A DNA stretch of 64,000 nt from SW10 sp965657795 (GTDB taxonomy: Bacteria; Verrucomicrobiota; Verrucomicrobiia; Verrucomicrobiales; Akkermansiaceae), in assembly GCA_965657795.1 (NCBI GenBank), contig CBFHQJ010000008.1:1-64000 (forward strand), in the 5' to 3' direction. Each line of letters starts with the position of its first letter. Position 1 is the stretch's first letter. The position numbers were made by a program, and so were the translations under genes. This document shows, piece by piece, positions 16,018 to 26,336 of this stretch. The notes under the pieces were generated by a model. The model did not search any database. It saw only the letters and a list, made by a program, of their open reading frames with translations, and was not told where the DNA came from.

Positions 16018-16809
16018 ATGAAGAATCTCGGCTACCACACGGACGCCATTTTCCACCAGCTCGATGGTGAAATCATCGACCGGGGCGAATACTATCTCAT
16101 CCGCACACCGACCAATCCAACTTACTACTGGGGAAACTATCTCCTCTTTAAATCGGAGCCGACAAATGGCTGCTTCGAGGATTGGATTAAGGTTCACCGG
16201 GAGGAATTCGGAGAAAGCCCGGATCACATTGCCATCGGTTGGGATGATTATGAGCGCGGCGAAGTCGCGGAATTTGAAGAGAATGGTTTCGAACTTAGTG
16301 AAGACATCGTCCTCTCGCTGACCGAGGCACCAAACGAGATGCGAACCAATCCGGATCTCGTCACTCGCAAATTTGCCACCGACTCAGATTGGCAGGCCTC
16401 CATCGCCGCACAGATTGCCGAATGCCCTTCTGAGATCCCCGTGGAAGACTACCGTGTCTTCATCAACGACCAGATGACCAATCATCGCCTTAAGCAAGAT
16501 CGAGGATATGGCTTCTACTGGGGAGCATTTCTCAATGACGAACTCGTCGGTGATATGGGGATCTTCTTTGATCGGGAGAACAAAATCGCACGCTTTCAAA
16601 GTGTCGCCACCGTCGCGGCCCACCGGCGAAAACGAGTCTGCGCGACCCTCCTTGATAAAGTGATCAGAACAACTTTCGCGGAGGAACAAATCGACAGTTT
16701 CGTCATCGCAGCTGAACACGGAAGCATCGCAGAACGAATTTATCGATCCTTTGGCTTTCAGGAGCACGGTCTGCAATGGCGCCTCTTTAAGAAGCCAAGC
16801 ACCACCTAA
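16018..16809 (+). CDS. GNAT-family N-acetyltransferase
   Basis: A 263-residue cytoplasmic protein. The C-terminal half is a GNAT domain: RFQSVATVAAHRRKRVCATLLDKV gives the beta4 strand and acetyl-CoA pyrophosphate loop (HRRKRVCATL in place of Q/RxxGxG/A), and ERIYRSFGFQEHG is the usual terminal motif. The N-terminal half (YHTDAIFHQLDGEIIDRG, TYYWGNYLLF) is a second, degenerate GNAT-like repeat, as in other two-domain acetyltransferases. The substrate is unknown. It follows the TMEM220-like gene by three bases and converges with the oxidoreductase gene at 16818. Confidence 0.8.
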   Translation: MKNLGYHTDAIFHQLDGEIIDRGEYYLIRTPTNPTYYWGNYLLFKSEPTNGCFEDWIKVHREEFGESPDHIAIGWDDYERGEVAEFEENGFELSEDIVLSLTEAPNEMRTNPDLVTRKFATDSDWQASIAAQIAECPSEIPVEDYRVFINDQMTNHRLKQDRGYGFYWGAFLNDELVGDMGIFFDRENKIARFQSVATVAAHRRKRVCATLLDKVIRTTFAEEQIDSFVIAAEHGSIAERIYRSFGFQEHGLQWRLFKKPSTT

Positions 16810-16817
16810 AATCGGCA

Positions 16818-18056
16818 TCAAATTCCAGCTGGCTTCCAGGCCTCGGAATATTTCCTCTGCCAATGCTCCCTGGGGGCATCAGTGCCCTTGATCTGAATCC
16901 CCTCACGATAGGAAATATTTCCGAGATGGCAGAGCATCGTGCTCTTTTGGGCATCGGAAATTTGCGAATTTAGGGCATCTCCATTTCGGATCGCATTCAC
17001 AAAATTTTGGAAGTGAGGAACATCGCTCAACTTGGGAACATTCTCGTGAACCAGCTTTCCGGCATTGTCGTAAATCCGGTAGCCCCCACCGTCAAACGAC
17101 ATGATTCCGCCATCGCCATAAATACTGACGAAGGCATGCTTCTCGTGCTTTCGCTGCAGACAACTACTGCCATACCAACTCATCCCCACCTTGCCAAAAT
17201 CATAGGTGGCATCCGCAGTATCGGGCGTCTCCTGATCGTCGTCAAAGTGGTATCGCCCGCCCGTGTAGCTGGTGCGATTTGGTGAATCGACATCCAAGGC
17301 CCAGCGCGCGATATCGAGGGCATGAACGCCATTGTTGGCTAATTCACCGCCACCATAAAGCCAGTGCCAATGCCAGTTGTAGTGGATCAAATTATCTTTG
17401 TAGGGACGCGCCGGAACCGGCCCCTGCCAGAGATCGTAATCAAGGTGAGCCGGAACTGAAGCCGCCTTCCCTTTCCCAATCGAGCCCCGCTTGTTATCAT
17501 ACCAGCAACGCGCATATCGGAGTTCCCCGATCACTCCGGCCTTGAGCTTTTCAATTCCTTCCCGATAACCCGGAGCGCTCCGCCTTTGATTGCCCATCTG
17601 CACCTTGCGATTCGTTCTTTGGGCAGCCGCCACCATAAGCTCGGCTTCGCGTGGATTGTGGCTCCCGGGTTTTTCAACATAGACATGCTTCCCGGCATCA
17701 CAGGCCAGAATGGTCGCCGGAGCCTGCCAAAAATTTGGAGTGGCAATCGATAAAACATCGACGTCCTTGTCCTCAAGAATACGACGGAAGTCGGTCACGG
17801 CTTTCGGTACTTTTCCATTCTGACGTTCACTCGCATACTTCGCCCCGGCGGCTAATCGGGTCTGATCAACATCGCAAACGTAGGCAATCTCGACGCCATC
17901 AAGCTTCGCAAAATTGCTAATATGCGCTTTCCCCCTGTTTAGCCCCATCACGCCCACCCGGAGCTTCTGTCCCGGTTTCGTCTCAGCTCGTAAATGACCT
18001 GCAAGTGTAGCTGCGGAAGCTGTGGTGATAAATTGGCGACGATTTTTCATCCCCAA
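16818..18056 (-). CDS. Tat-exported Gfo/Idh/MocA-family oxidoreductase
   Basis: A 412-residue NAD(P)-dependent oxidoreductase. The N-terminus KNRRQFITTASAATLAG is a twin-arginine signal, which suggests folding in the cytoplasm and export. Then come the Rossmann motif (VGVMGLNRGKAHISNFAK), the acidic DVDQTRLAAG, and the family motif YVEKPGSHNPREAELMV with its catalytic-site Lys. The second half is the alpha/beta substrate domain (HYNWHWHWLYGGGELANNG). In Verrucomicrobia and Planctomycetes such exported enzymes are usually linked to sugar degradation. It faces the divergent deacetylase-like gene at 18173. Confidence 0.88.
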   Translation of the reverse strand: MGMKNRRQFITTASAATLAGHLRAETKPGQKLRVGVMGLNRGKAHISNFAKLDGVEIAYVCDVDQTRLAAGAKYASERQNGKVPKAVTDFRRILEDKDVDVLSIATPNFWQAPATILACDAGKHVYVEKPGSHNPREAELMVAAAQRTNRKVQMGNQRRSAPGYREGIEKLKAGVIGELRYARCWYDNKRGSIGKGKAASVPAHLDYDLWQGPVPARPYKDNLIHYNWHWHWLYGGGELANNGVHALDIARWALDVDSPNRTSYTGGRYHFDDDQETPDTADATYDFGKVGMSWYGSSCLQRKHEKHAFVSIYGDGGIMSFDGGGYRIYDNAGKLVHENVPKLSDVPHFQNFVNAIRNGDALNSQISDAQKSTMLCHLGNISYREGIQIKGTDAPREHWQRKYSEAWKPAGI

Positions 18057-18172
18057 GTTCTAAAGATTTTCACAACTGCTGGCGAGCATTTCGGCACCGG
18101 ATTTCAAAGCAGCACGCAGAATGAGATTGGTCAGCAAGACAGATGCGATAGTCTTCAATCAAATTAGAATTC

Positions 18173-19573
18173 ATGCCCCCTTCCATCTCCCAATCCTTCA
18201 CGCGCCGAAATTTTCTGCAACAGAGCGCGCGGGCACTCCCCGCCGGCTTATTGTCCCTTCAAAACATTCACGGACAAGAATCAGGTGAACGCCCCAAACA
18301 AGATGAAGGCGTGCAAGTCATCAACCCACGCGCCCGGGTTCCAGTCGGTCTCATCATCGACGACTCCACCTGTCTCGTGAATCTCAACAAGTTCGCAATG
18401 CCGCAATTCAACGCGGCCTTTGGAGCAAAGAACAAAGCTTATCAGCGCGACTGGAAAAGTTGGTCCAATGAGATCCCAGACGATTTCGTGAGGAAGTTTG
18501 GTGACTGGTGCGGCGAACATGGAGTGAAGGGAAAATACAGCATCGTTCCCTACCCCGCTTGCGTCGGGCGACTCGACCGCGAAGTGCCCGGCTGGTCGCG
18601 GCGCGAAATGAATGAGAGCATCAGACTCGTTCGCGACCGGATGATGCCGAACTGGGACATCCATCCCGAGATGGTCACCCACACCCGCGTCATTGATTTA
18701 AAAACTGGTCACCCCTATCCTGAAAATTCGCCCCGCTTCATGGAAAACTGGGATTGGACGACTGGCAGGAGTGTCGACGAACTCGCGAGCTACCACGCTT
18801 ACGCGCTACAAATTCTCAAAAACATCGATCTCCCTTGCGAGGGCCTGACCACTCCGGGCGGATACGGAAACAAAGCCCTGCCCCAGCTTTCACAAGCGAC
18901 TCTGGAATCGGTGCACGATGTTTTCAGCACTGAGATTCCCCACTACTTCCGCCATCTTTATACCGACGATACCAGCGTGGTTCCAAGAGTTGAAAATGCC
19001 AGTGGCCTCGATGGTGATGATCCGCGATGTGTCGTCAGCATCATCGGATGCACCGGCGACTGGACCGGCGGTTGGGACAACGTGGAACCCGCAGGGGCTG
19101 ACAAATTTATCACCGCCGATCTCAAATCAGGTCGCATGGTGGATGTCATCACGCGAGGTGAACCCGCGATGATGGTTTGTCACTGGACCGGCATTCACTG
19201 GAACGGAGAAGAGAAGGGGTTCAAGGTCTTCCAGGAAGTGGTGCGAAGATTGCACTCCCGCTTTGATCATCTGATCTGGATGAAGCTCAGCGAGCTGTCC
19301 CGCTACTGGGCCGCCAAGGAATTGACCCAAATCGAAATTGCAGACGAAGCCATTCATTTTCAGGCGCCCTTCTCCTGCCCCGACTTTACCGTTGCCATTC
19401 CAAAAGGCGGGCCCGGCGATCCCGTCGTTACCCACGGAAAAAGCATCAACTCGCTCAAGAAGGTGACTTCTCAAAAACGGCTGGAATCCAATACCTGGTG
19501 CAATAACAAGGAGCGGCTGATCGCCTGTTTTGATCTTCCGAAAGGAAAATCAATGCTCGTTTCACAGCGCTGA
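18173..19573 (+). CDS. Tat-exported polysaccharide deacetylase-like protein
   Basis: A 466-residue protein with a twin-arginine signal (FTRRNFLQQSARALPAGLL). The mature part begins with VPVGLIIDDSTCLVNLNKF, where the DD pair sits like the first motif of NodB-type carbohydrate deacetylases, and WDIHPEMVTHTRVIDL resembles the metal-binding His pair. LTTPGGYGNK and MMVCHWTGIHWNGEEKGF are further conserved-looking segments. The assignment to the glycoside hydrolase/deacetylase TIM-barrel superfamily is moderate. Its neighbours, a sugar-type oxidoreductase upstream and an AraC regulator downstream, support a carbohydrate role outside the cytoplasm. Confidence 0.6.
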   Translation: MPPSISQSFTRRNFLQQSARALPAGLLSLQNIHGQESGERPKQDEGVQVINPRARVPVGLIIDDSTCLVNLNKFAMPQFNAAFGAKNKAYQRDWKSWSNEIPDDFVRKFGDWCGEHGVKGKYSIVPYPACVGRLDREVPGWSRREMNESIRLVRDRMMPNWDIHPEMVTHTRVIDLKTGHPYPENSPRFMENWDWTTGRSVDELASYHAYALQILKNIDLPCEGLTTPGGYGNKALPQLSQATLESVHDVFSTEIPHYFRHLYTDDTSVVPRVENASGLDGDDPRCVVSIIGCTGDWTGGWDNVEPAGADKFITADLKSGRMVDVITRGEPAMMVCHWTGIHWNGEEKGFKVFQEVVRRLHSRFDHLIWMKLSELSRYWAAKELTQIEIADEAIHFQAPFSCPDFTVAIPKGGPGDPVVTHGKSINSLKKVTSQKRLESNTWCNNKERLIACFDLPKGKSMLVSQR

Positions 19574-19646
19574 ACGGATCCCTAGTTCTTCTTCGCTGCT
19601 GGAACGGCAACATCCAGAGTTCGTTTCCTTTCTTTTTCATCCCGGG

Positions 19647-20537
19647 ATGATTACAACTCTCAAAGTGGAATGGATACGTCAGGACGGGTTGCCAAACCCT
19701 TTGGATAAGCTTGGGGTGAGCTTGGGCTTCTTTCGACGCTTCGCAGATTCGTTTTGGAAGGCCACCGGCATGGAAGTGGATTTGGTGTATGCCGATGGCG
19801 AGCCATGGGAAAGTGTGGCCCGGCGGGTCAAGGGGCCTTTTTGCCGCAAACTGGCCCTGAACCCATCCTATGCCGGACTTTGTAGCGAGTGCTTTTTGGG
19901 CGCCTGCCAGGTGGCTCAATTGAAAAATGCTTTCCACACCGTGAGTTGCCATGCCGGACAAAATTTCTCTGTCCGCTCACTAGGTCAAATTGGTGGTGCT
20001 GGCGTTCTCATCCTGACCGGACGTGTGGTGACAACAGACCATGAGGAAATCGCTGAAGACTTCACCGGAACAGGACCCGAATCGCCCCACATCAAAACCG
20101 AGGAGAGCTACCAAAGCGCCCTGCAACTCATCGACCTTTCACTCCCCTTCCTTCGTCTTCGTCTCGATATTGACCTCCTCCTTGCCTCCCGGGAACTTCC
20201 TCCTCTGGTGAGAAAAGCCTGTCACTACGTGGACGAACATTTTCGTGAAAACATCAGCGTGGCTTCAGAATGCGGAGTAAGCACGAACTACCTCTCTCAC
20301 AGCTTCACCAAGCAAACTGGAAATCCTCTGAGCCGCTACATTTCAGCGGTCCGGATTGGGCACGCGATGTTTTTGCTACAGGAGGCAAAACCCGCCATCT
20401 CAGAGATCGCCTTTGAAGTCGGCTTTCAATCCCTCTCCCAATTCAACCGGACATTTAGAGCGCTCCGGGGAATGGCGCCGGGCGAGTTTTGCCGCCAAGA
20501 GCGAGGCAGCGGTCGGGAAAAAGCAGATTCTGCCTAG
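19647..20537 (+). CDS. AraC-family regulator with PocR-like sensor domain
   Basis: A 296-residue transcription regulator. The N-terminal part contains VDLVYADGEPW and a cysteine cluster AGLCSECFLGAC followed later by TVSCHAGQNFSV, typical of PocR-type sensor domains, which bind small organic ligands. The C-terminal third is an AraC DNA-binding domain: ISVASECGVSTNYLSHSFTK for the first helix-turn-helix and ISEIAFEVGFQSLSQFNRTF for the second. I use ATG 19647; an open frame upstream to 19530 overlaps the preceding gene. It probably controls the carbohydrate genes next to it. Confidence 0.85.
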   Translation: MITTLKVEWIRQDGLPNPLDKLGVSLGFFRRFADSFWKATGMEVDLVYADGEPWESVARRVKGPFCRKLALNPSYAGLCSECFLGACQVAQLKNAFHTVSCHAGQNFSVRSLGQIGGAGVLILTGRVVTTDHEEIAEDFTGTGPESPHIKTEESYQSALQLIDLSLPFLRLRLDIDLLLASRELPPLVRKACHYVDEHFRENISVASECGVSTNYLSHSFTKQTGNPLSRYISAVRIGHAMFLLQEAKPAISEIAFEVGFQSLSQFNRTFRALRGMAPGEFCRQERGSGREKADSA

Positions 20538-20562
20538 TCAAAGAACCGTAGACGCGTGGCCT

Positions 20563-20772
20563 GAAAAATGCCCCGTCCGGTATCTTTCCAGTGTGAGTGA
20601 GAGCCCTGCGATGGGCGACCACGGACCACCAAGGACATCAAATCCGCATTCCGCGGGCAATCCACCCATAACATGAACCTTTGAGGTTCACGCCACCTCC
20701 TCCCGGGAGGTGGCTCACCTGCGGGGATGCCTGTGCCGAATGCTCCAGCTCAACCCAAGTGAACATCACCTC
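20563..20772 (+). ncRNA. Possible structured 5' leader upstream of the propeller gene
   Basis: Between the AraC stop and the ATG at 20773 there is no gene, but four short hairpins lie in about 110 bases. They are GCCC/GGGC (20603-20616), CCGC/GCGG (20644-20656), TGAACCT/AGGTTCA (20674-20690) and a nine-base stem GCCACCTCC/GGAGGTGGC (20692-20714). No T-run follows the last stem, so it is not a plain intrinsic terminator. I could not match it to a known riboswitch class. Confidence 0.3.
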
Positions 20773-23412
20773 ATGAAAGTGCGCAATTCCCCCCCATCAT
20801 CTCAATCCTTGATTGTTAAATTCGTTCTTATCCTTTTGACAAGCATTCTGGCAAAACCACTCTCCGCCAGCCTTTCGGAAGATTGGTATTTCAGCTCGGC
20901 TTATCCCACCCAAATTTCCCTAAACGCAGTCTGGGCTGAATCTGAAAACAGCGTTTACGTCGCCGGAGATGGCGGGGCCATCTTCCACTGGAACGTGAGC
21001 TCGTGGTCCGAGATGGAGACACCCACCGAACGCCCCCTTTTTAGCATTCACGGATCGAGCAACGACAACATCTGGGCTGTCGGTGGTGACTCCTACCAGT
21101 CGACGAACGACGACCGATCGGTTGTTCTTCACTACGATGGCTCCTCCTGGCAAGAAATGCCGGTGCCCGTCGATTGGGCGGGGCAACGCCTTACCCTCTC
21201 CGACGTCTGAGTCCAATCCCCCACTGAAGTTTGGACAATCATTGAGAGCTACCTGTCGCTTTTCAAATGGGACGGCACTCAGTGGATCGATGTCGATTTT
21301 CAAGGATCCATCGCGGGAGGATTTGTGGAAGGAAGCATGAAGGATGTCCAATGGGTCGACGGCGTCGGCCTTTTCCTGATCGGAACCCACGGGCAGATCT
21401 TACATTTCGATGGCTCCACCTGGACTCTTGAGCAACAACTCGAACAAGGAAACTTCAGCACCAATATTCTCACCACCATTCACGCCGTCGATGCCGATCA
21501 CATCTACGCCGGCCACAACTCGGGCACCGTTTACCAGCGAAACCCGGGCGGCACCTGGACCGATCTCGAGCTCAATGAAGGAGGCTTCTTTGGCAGTGGT
21601 CAAATTCTGGATATCCGCGGTCAAAGTCCCGATGACCTCTACTTCTTCACCGATCGCACCATTCGTCATTTCACCGGACTAGCACCCACTCAAAACACCG
21701 AATATGGTCGCAGTGTTCGCGGCAGTTGGAAAGCTGCTGATTCAGCCGGAGATCAACTCTTCATCGTCGATAATCAAGGTGGCGTTTACCAGTTCGATTC
21801 TTCCACCTCGAGCTTGAGTCCGCTGGCCGTGAGTGTGGGAGATTATTTCAATGGCAGGCTTAACGGAGCGACGGCATTCGGTAGTGATGGCCTCCTTCTC
21901 TTTGGCGATGGAATGCACTATCAGGACCCCGCCATGGCCCTGGCAACCTCCAACGGGAGTTCCATCAATCGATTCCCGGTCGACCAGATGCCCGAAGGAG
22001 CTTCTCACAGCGCTAATATGATTGCTGCAGCGACCCGGTCGGACGGAGAAATCACAGTCGTCTTTGATGACTTCCAAACCGGCAGAAGCGGCATCTATTC
22101 CAAAGAAGCCGACGGATGGTTCCGCCGTCAGGCCGACTACTTCGCCGGCAACGGCATGCAACTTAATTACTCATCGTCAAACCTGCTCTACATGTGCGAT
22201 TCCCAAAGGGTTGCTTATTGGCCAAATCCCACCTCTGGGGCAGTCGAGATCCTCAGACTCTCGTTGGAGGAGGCTGCAGAAGAACGCTTCACCGCCCTCT
22301 GGTCACCGGATGATAATCGTGTTTTCGTTGGTGGACACGACGGCCAGATTAGACGCTGGGATGGCACCAACTGGCAGCCGAAGACCACTCTCCCCGACGT
22401 TGAAATCGGAGCTCTGACCGGCGATAACGATCACGTTTATGCCATTGCTTTCGATGACGGCAGCTTCGGCGACACCGGTCATCTTTGGCATAGATCCCCT
22501 GCCGGAACATGGACCGAAATCCCACTAATTCCAGACCTTGCTGTTAAGCCCCTTGGATTCGCCAAAAGTCGTGACGAAATCTACTTTGCCTACGCCACCC
22601 CAACTAACTTCATCGGAGGAGGGCGCACTTTTATTACCAAACTTCAAGGAGCGTCCGCTGTTCCCGAGGTCACCGGTCTCTCCTCGCAGTATGACGCCAT
22701 CACATCCAATGCCGCTGGTGATATCTTCCTTCTCAATGCTTCCGGGCACTTTCTAACAAACCGGGAAGCGCCAAGCACCTTCGCCTCAGGCATCGTGCCT
22801 CATCAAGAGGACACTTGGCACGGACTCGAATCGGCCGGGATTCAAATTACCCCCTCCTCATCTTTGGACGGTCACAGTTACTTTGTCGGCTGGCGCTCAC
22901 CCGGGCTGGTTTCCCCCGAATTGATCCCCGCACATTTTCAACCCGGCCAAGAGCATTGGGTTCTCAATCATGAAAATGTCATCACAGAAGAAAACTCTCC
23001 GGAGTTCCGCTTTCGCTTCGCCTACGAACCAACTCTTCTCCCGCCCTCCTTCGATCCCTCGCACGCCACAATGCTCCGCTTCGACGGTTCCGTTTGGGAG
23101 CCGGTGCCTGCGATCGTCAACGAGGCTGAAGGCTATATCGAAACAAGCACTCCCACCGCAACCTCCACTTGGGTTATTGCCATTGATCAAAGAGATCCCA
23201 TTACCCCAAGCTCTCTTTCGACTGCGGCAGCGGGAACGGATTCGATCACCCTCAGTTGGCCCGCAGATGTTTCTCAAACACTTTATTCGTCGATCAATCT
23301 CGAACCCGGCTCCTGGGTCGCAGTTCCAGAGACCCCAACCATCCTCGGTGATCTCAAAACACTGACCATCTCCCGGGCCGACCATCGCCTCTTCTTCCGT
23401 CTTGGAGATTAG
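20773..23412 (+). pseudogene. Exported beta-propeller protein gene with an internal TGA
   Basis: A single frame runs from ATG 20773 to TAG 23410-23412 and would encode 879 residues, but TGA interrupts at 21208-21210. The text before (RLTLSDV) and after (VQSPTEVWTIIESYLSLFKW) continues the same repeat. Comparison with the repeat unit SLNAVWAESENSVYVAG places the stop exactly on a conserved Trp (TGG to TGA). A signal peptide (VKFVLILLTSILAKPLSA) opens the protein. The body has repeats of the kind hWAxxxxxxxxVGxxGxIhxxxGxxW, typical of exported beta-propellers. The C-terminus has the SITLSWPADVSQTLYSS to RLFFRLGD module seen in other genes here. Either a real nonsense mutation or a sequencing error. 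Confidence 0.8.
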
Positions 23413-23558
23413 CTCTGTCCACCCCATATACTTGGTCCGAGGTAAAAATTTATGGAGGGAAATGAAAGAGAGGGGAGTCTCCGGCACTAATTGATTGATG
23501 GTTCCTGTCTTAAATGCGAAGGAGCTTCGAACTCACTTATCCTAAGAAACTCCAGCAA

Positions 23559-25025
23559 ATGACCCTAAACCGACATCTTTCCAGCCCTCTCCTCTTCGCC
23601 ATTTCACTCTCGGCGACCTCGAACATCTTCGCCGACGTCTCTGTTTCCAAAGCCTTCGGCGACCACATGGTCCTGCAACAAGGAGCTCCCATTCGGGTCT
23701 GGGGCACGGGCGACCCCGGCGAAGCCGTGAGCGTTTCCTTGGGAGGAACGTCAGCGCAGACCTCAACCAACAAGGAAGGCTCCTGGCGTGTCGACTTGCC
23801 GGCCCTCACCGCCGATGGCAAATCCCACACCATGACGGTGAAAGGCAGGAACACCATCGAAATCAAAGACGTTCTTCTCGGCGAAGTCTGGATCTGCTCC
23901 GGCCAATCGAACATGGAATGGGCCGTCAATCGTTCCCTCAATCCCAAGGAGGAAATCGCAGCGGCAAACCATCCGCAAATCCGACTCTTCAACGTTCCAG
24001 GACACGTGGCCAAACCCGAACCCGGAAACGATCCGCGCGGCAAGTGGCAGATTTGCTCGCCCGAAACCATTCCGGGCTTCACCGCGGTCGGCTACTACTT
24101 TGGACGCGAACTTCAAAAAGAACTTAAAGTCCCCATCGGACTTGTCGGCACCAACTGGGGTGGCACCCGCATCGAGCCGTGGACTCCACCAGTCGGCTTC
24201 AAATCTGTTCCCAATTTAAAAGACTACGTTGAAAATCTGGAAACCGTCGCCAAGGCTCGCGCCGAAGGAAAGAAGGCCAAACCCAAAGGCGGCGCGGTCC
24301 AAATTTACAACGGTATGGTGCACGCTCTTACCCCGCTCAGCGCGCGCGGTGCCATCTGGTATCAAGGCGAGTCCAACGCCGGTGACGGACTCCGCTATGA
24401 CCACCTCAAGGAAGGCCTCGTGAAAGGTTGGCGTTCCGTTTTTGAAAACGAAGACCTTTCCTTTTACTGGGTGCAACTCGCCAACTTCCGCCAGCCGGAG
24501 GACAAGCCCGAAGGCGGTGGCTGGGGGCCCGTTCGTGAGGGACAACGTCGTGCCCTGCGACTACCCAAGACCGGAATGGCCGTCATAATCGACATCGGAA
24601 ACGCCAAAGACATTCACCCAAAAAACAAGCAAGACGTTGGCAAGCGCCTCGCACTTTGGGCGCTCGCCAAAGACTACAACAAGGACGTTGTTCCCTCCGG
24701 ACCACTTTACAAAGCGATGAAGAAAGAGGGCTCAAAAATCCGGATCTCCTTCGATCACGTCGGCTCCGGACTCATGACCGGCGAGAAGAAAGGACTCGAT
24801 CCCGTCAAGGAAACCAAAGGCGCTGACTTGGCCCGCTTCTCCATTCAGGACAAGGCCGGAAAATGGCACTGGGCCCAAGCCAAAATCGACGGCAAGGATG
24901 TGGTCGTTTGGCACGACGACGTCAAAGCCCCACAACACGTCCGCTTCGGCTACGAGTCCAACCCCGTCGGTATTAACCTTTACAACAAGGAAGGCCTTCC
25001 TGCTTCGCCGTTCACCACGGACTAA
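23559..25025 (+). CDS. Sialate O-acetylesterase
   Basis: A 488-residue exported esterase of the SASA/SGNH type, which removes O-acetyl groups from sialic acid or related sugars. After a signal peptide (LLFAISLSATSNIFA) comes a beta domain (VSKAFGDHMVLQQGAPIRVWG), then the catalytic block I VWICSGQSNMEWAVNR with the nucleophile Ser. AIWYQGESNAGDGLRY and the GxxDIHPKNKQDVGKRLA segment, with the Asp-His pair, follow. All motifs of the family are present and the length is usual. The start at 23559 gives a clean signal peptide; the frame is open up to 23514. It stands between the propeller pseudogene and a convergent GNAT-like gene. Confidence 0.92.
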   Translation: MTLNRHLSSPLLFAISLSATSNIFADVSVSKAFGDHMVLQQGAPIRVWGTGDPGEAVSVSLGGTSAQTSTNKEGSWRVDLPALTADGKSHTMTVKGRNTIEIKDVLLGEVWICSGQSNMEWAVNRSLNPKEEIAAANHPQIRLFNVPGHVAKPEPGNDPRGKWQICSPETIPGFTAVGYYFGRELQKELKVPIGLVGTNWGGTRIEPWTPPVGFKSVPNLKDYVENLETVAKARAEGKKAKPKGGAVQIYNGMVHALTPLSARGAIWYQGESNAGDGLRYDHLKEGLVKGWRSVFENEDLSFYWVQLANFRQPEDKPEGGGWGPVREGQRRALRLPKTGMAVIIDIGNAKDIHPKNKQDVGKRLALWALAKDYNKDVVPSGPLYKAMKKEGSKIRISFDHVGSGLMTGEKKGLDPVKETKGADLARFSIQDKAGKWHWAQAKIDGKDVVVWHDDVKAPQHVRFGYESNPVGINLYNKEGLPASPFTTD

Positions 25026-25029
25026 GCCG

Positions 25030-26178
25030 TCAGGAACCAAGCACCTTCGAATAAATTCGACGGCGCTTGTGCGTCTCGTGCTCGATATCTTTCCAAAGCG
25101 AGAGCACTTTTGAGTTCGTCTCAAGCTCGCCGTTGGTTTCCACCCATTTGAAACCAGCGGCGATCGCGGACTGATGCATCTCGTGCATCACGATCGCATT
25201 TAAACCAGCATTGCGGAGTTCCGGCGCAACCGCGATCAGATAAAGATCGAGGGTATCCCGGCTTCCTTTGAGATGCCCGCTCAGCCAGGCGAGAGGGATC
25301 CTTCTCCTCCTCCCACGCAGCATCTGCATCAGATCGGACCACGAAGGCATGGCGAGTCCGAGCGCAACAATTTCGTCTTCGGAATCGACCACTAACTTCA
25401 CAAAGCGTGGGTCGATAAGGCTGAAAAACTTTTTGATCAGAACCTCGATCTCGCCATCCGTCATCGGGGTAAATTCATAGAGATCTGAATAGGCGGAATT
25501 GATGAGCTGAAACACTTCATTCCCGAGCGGTCTCAGTTCACGCGCTGAAGTTTTTTCAATCAAGCGTAGTTCTTTTTTCTTCAGAACGTATTCCGCGACC
25601 TGCCGATATTTCGGGTTAAGCTCCGGAGGAAGCTCGAAGCGATGCTCGACATAATCAATCTCCTTACCGAATCCACAAGACTCGATTAGCGGACCATAGT
25701 AAGGAAAATTATAAGAGGAAACGACTGTTGGGAGCCGATCAAAACCATCAACCAGAACCGCCGATCGCTCAAAGGTGGTGAGCCCGAGAGGCCCTTCGAG
25801 AAGTGTCATCTCTCTTTCCAATGCCCAGTCTTCGACAGTCTCCAGAAGAAGCTTCACCACCTCCAGATCCTCCACAAAGTCGAGGAGACAAAAGCGCACC
25901 ACCTTGATGCCACGGAGTTTTTGTTCACGGCGATTGATCACTCCGGCGACCCGCCCGACACACTCGCTCCCCTTCATAGCCAGCCAGAGTTGGAATTCAC
26001 AATCTTCAAGCCCTGGATTGGAATTCACATCGAGAGAGTCGAGTTCGTCCCGGATCAAAGGAGGAACCCACAATGGCGAATCCCGATAGAGATCAAACTG
26101 ACATTGCACAAAGCGACGGCGATCTCGCAACGAACCCGAAAGAGCTTCGATTTTCACAAGACTCACTTGATCAGACAT
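25030..26178 (-). CDS. Long GNAT-like acetyltransferase
   Basis: A 382-residue cytoplasmic protein starting MSDQVSLVKIEALSGSLRDR. The C-terminal part DLYLIAVAPELRNAGLNAIVMHEMHQSA looks like the acetyl-CoA binding motif A of GNAT enzymes, followed by WVETNGELETNSKVLSLWKD. The N-terminal part (FDLYRDSPLWVPPLIRDE, EGPLGLTTFERSAVLVDGFD, YNFPYYGPLIESCGF) matches a family of about 380 residues that I know only as hypothetical GNAT proteins. I use ATG 26178; the upstream extension to 26310 adds a hydrophobic stretch that the family lacks. Substrate unknown. Confidence 0.7.
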   Translation of the reverse strand: MSDQVSLVKIEALSGSLRDRRRFVQCQFDLYRDSPLWVPPLIRDELDSLDVNSNPGLEDCEFQLWLAMKGSECVGRVAGVINRREQKLRGIKVVRFCLLDFVEDLEVVKLLLETVEDWALEREMTLLEGPLGLTTFERSAVLVDGFDRLPTVVSSYNFPYYGPLIESCGFGKEIDYVEHRFELPPELNPKYRQVAEYVLKKKELRLIEKTSARELRPLGNEVFQLINSAYSDLYEFTPMTDGEIEVLIKKFFSLIDPRFVKLVVDSEDEIVALGLAMPSWSDLMQMLRGRRRRIPLAWLSGHLKGSRDTLDLYLIAVAPELRNAGLNAIVMHEMHQSAIAAGFKWVETNGELETNSKVLSLWKDIEHETHKRRRIYSKVLGS

Positions 26179-26336
26179 TTGCGATTCACGACTCTGCAAC
26201 ACGGAGACCTTTTCCACAAGCTGTTTGGCCTCTCCCCAAACGCTGACAACTTTGACCAAAACCATCGCAAGGCAAAGAAATCGAAAAGCACTATTGAAGA
26301 AGGACAACATCGGTCGGTAAAAAGGGCCCGCCGACC

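Noticed and set aside
20563..20772. Cobalamin, TPP or glycine riboswitch
   Set aside because: None of the conserved boxes of these classes could be recognised; kept only as an unclassified structured leader.
21208..21210. TGA read as selenocysteine or as Trp by recoding
   Set aside because: No SECIS-like hairpin seen directly after it, and other genes in the window end with TGA normally.
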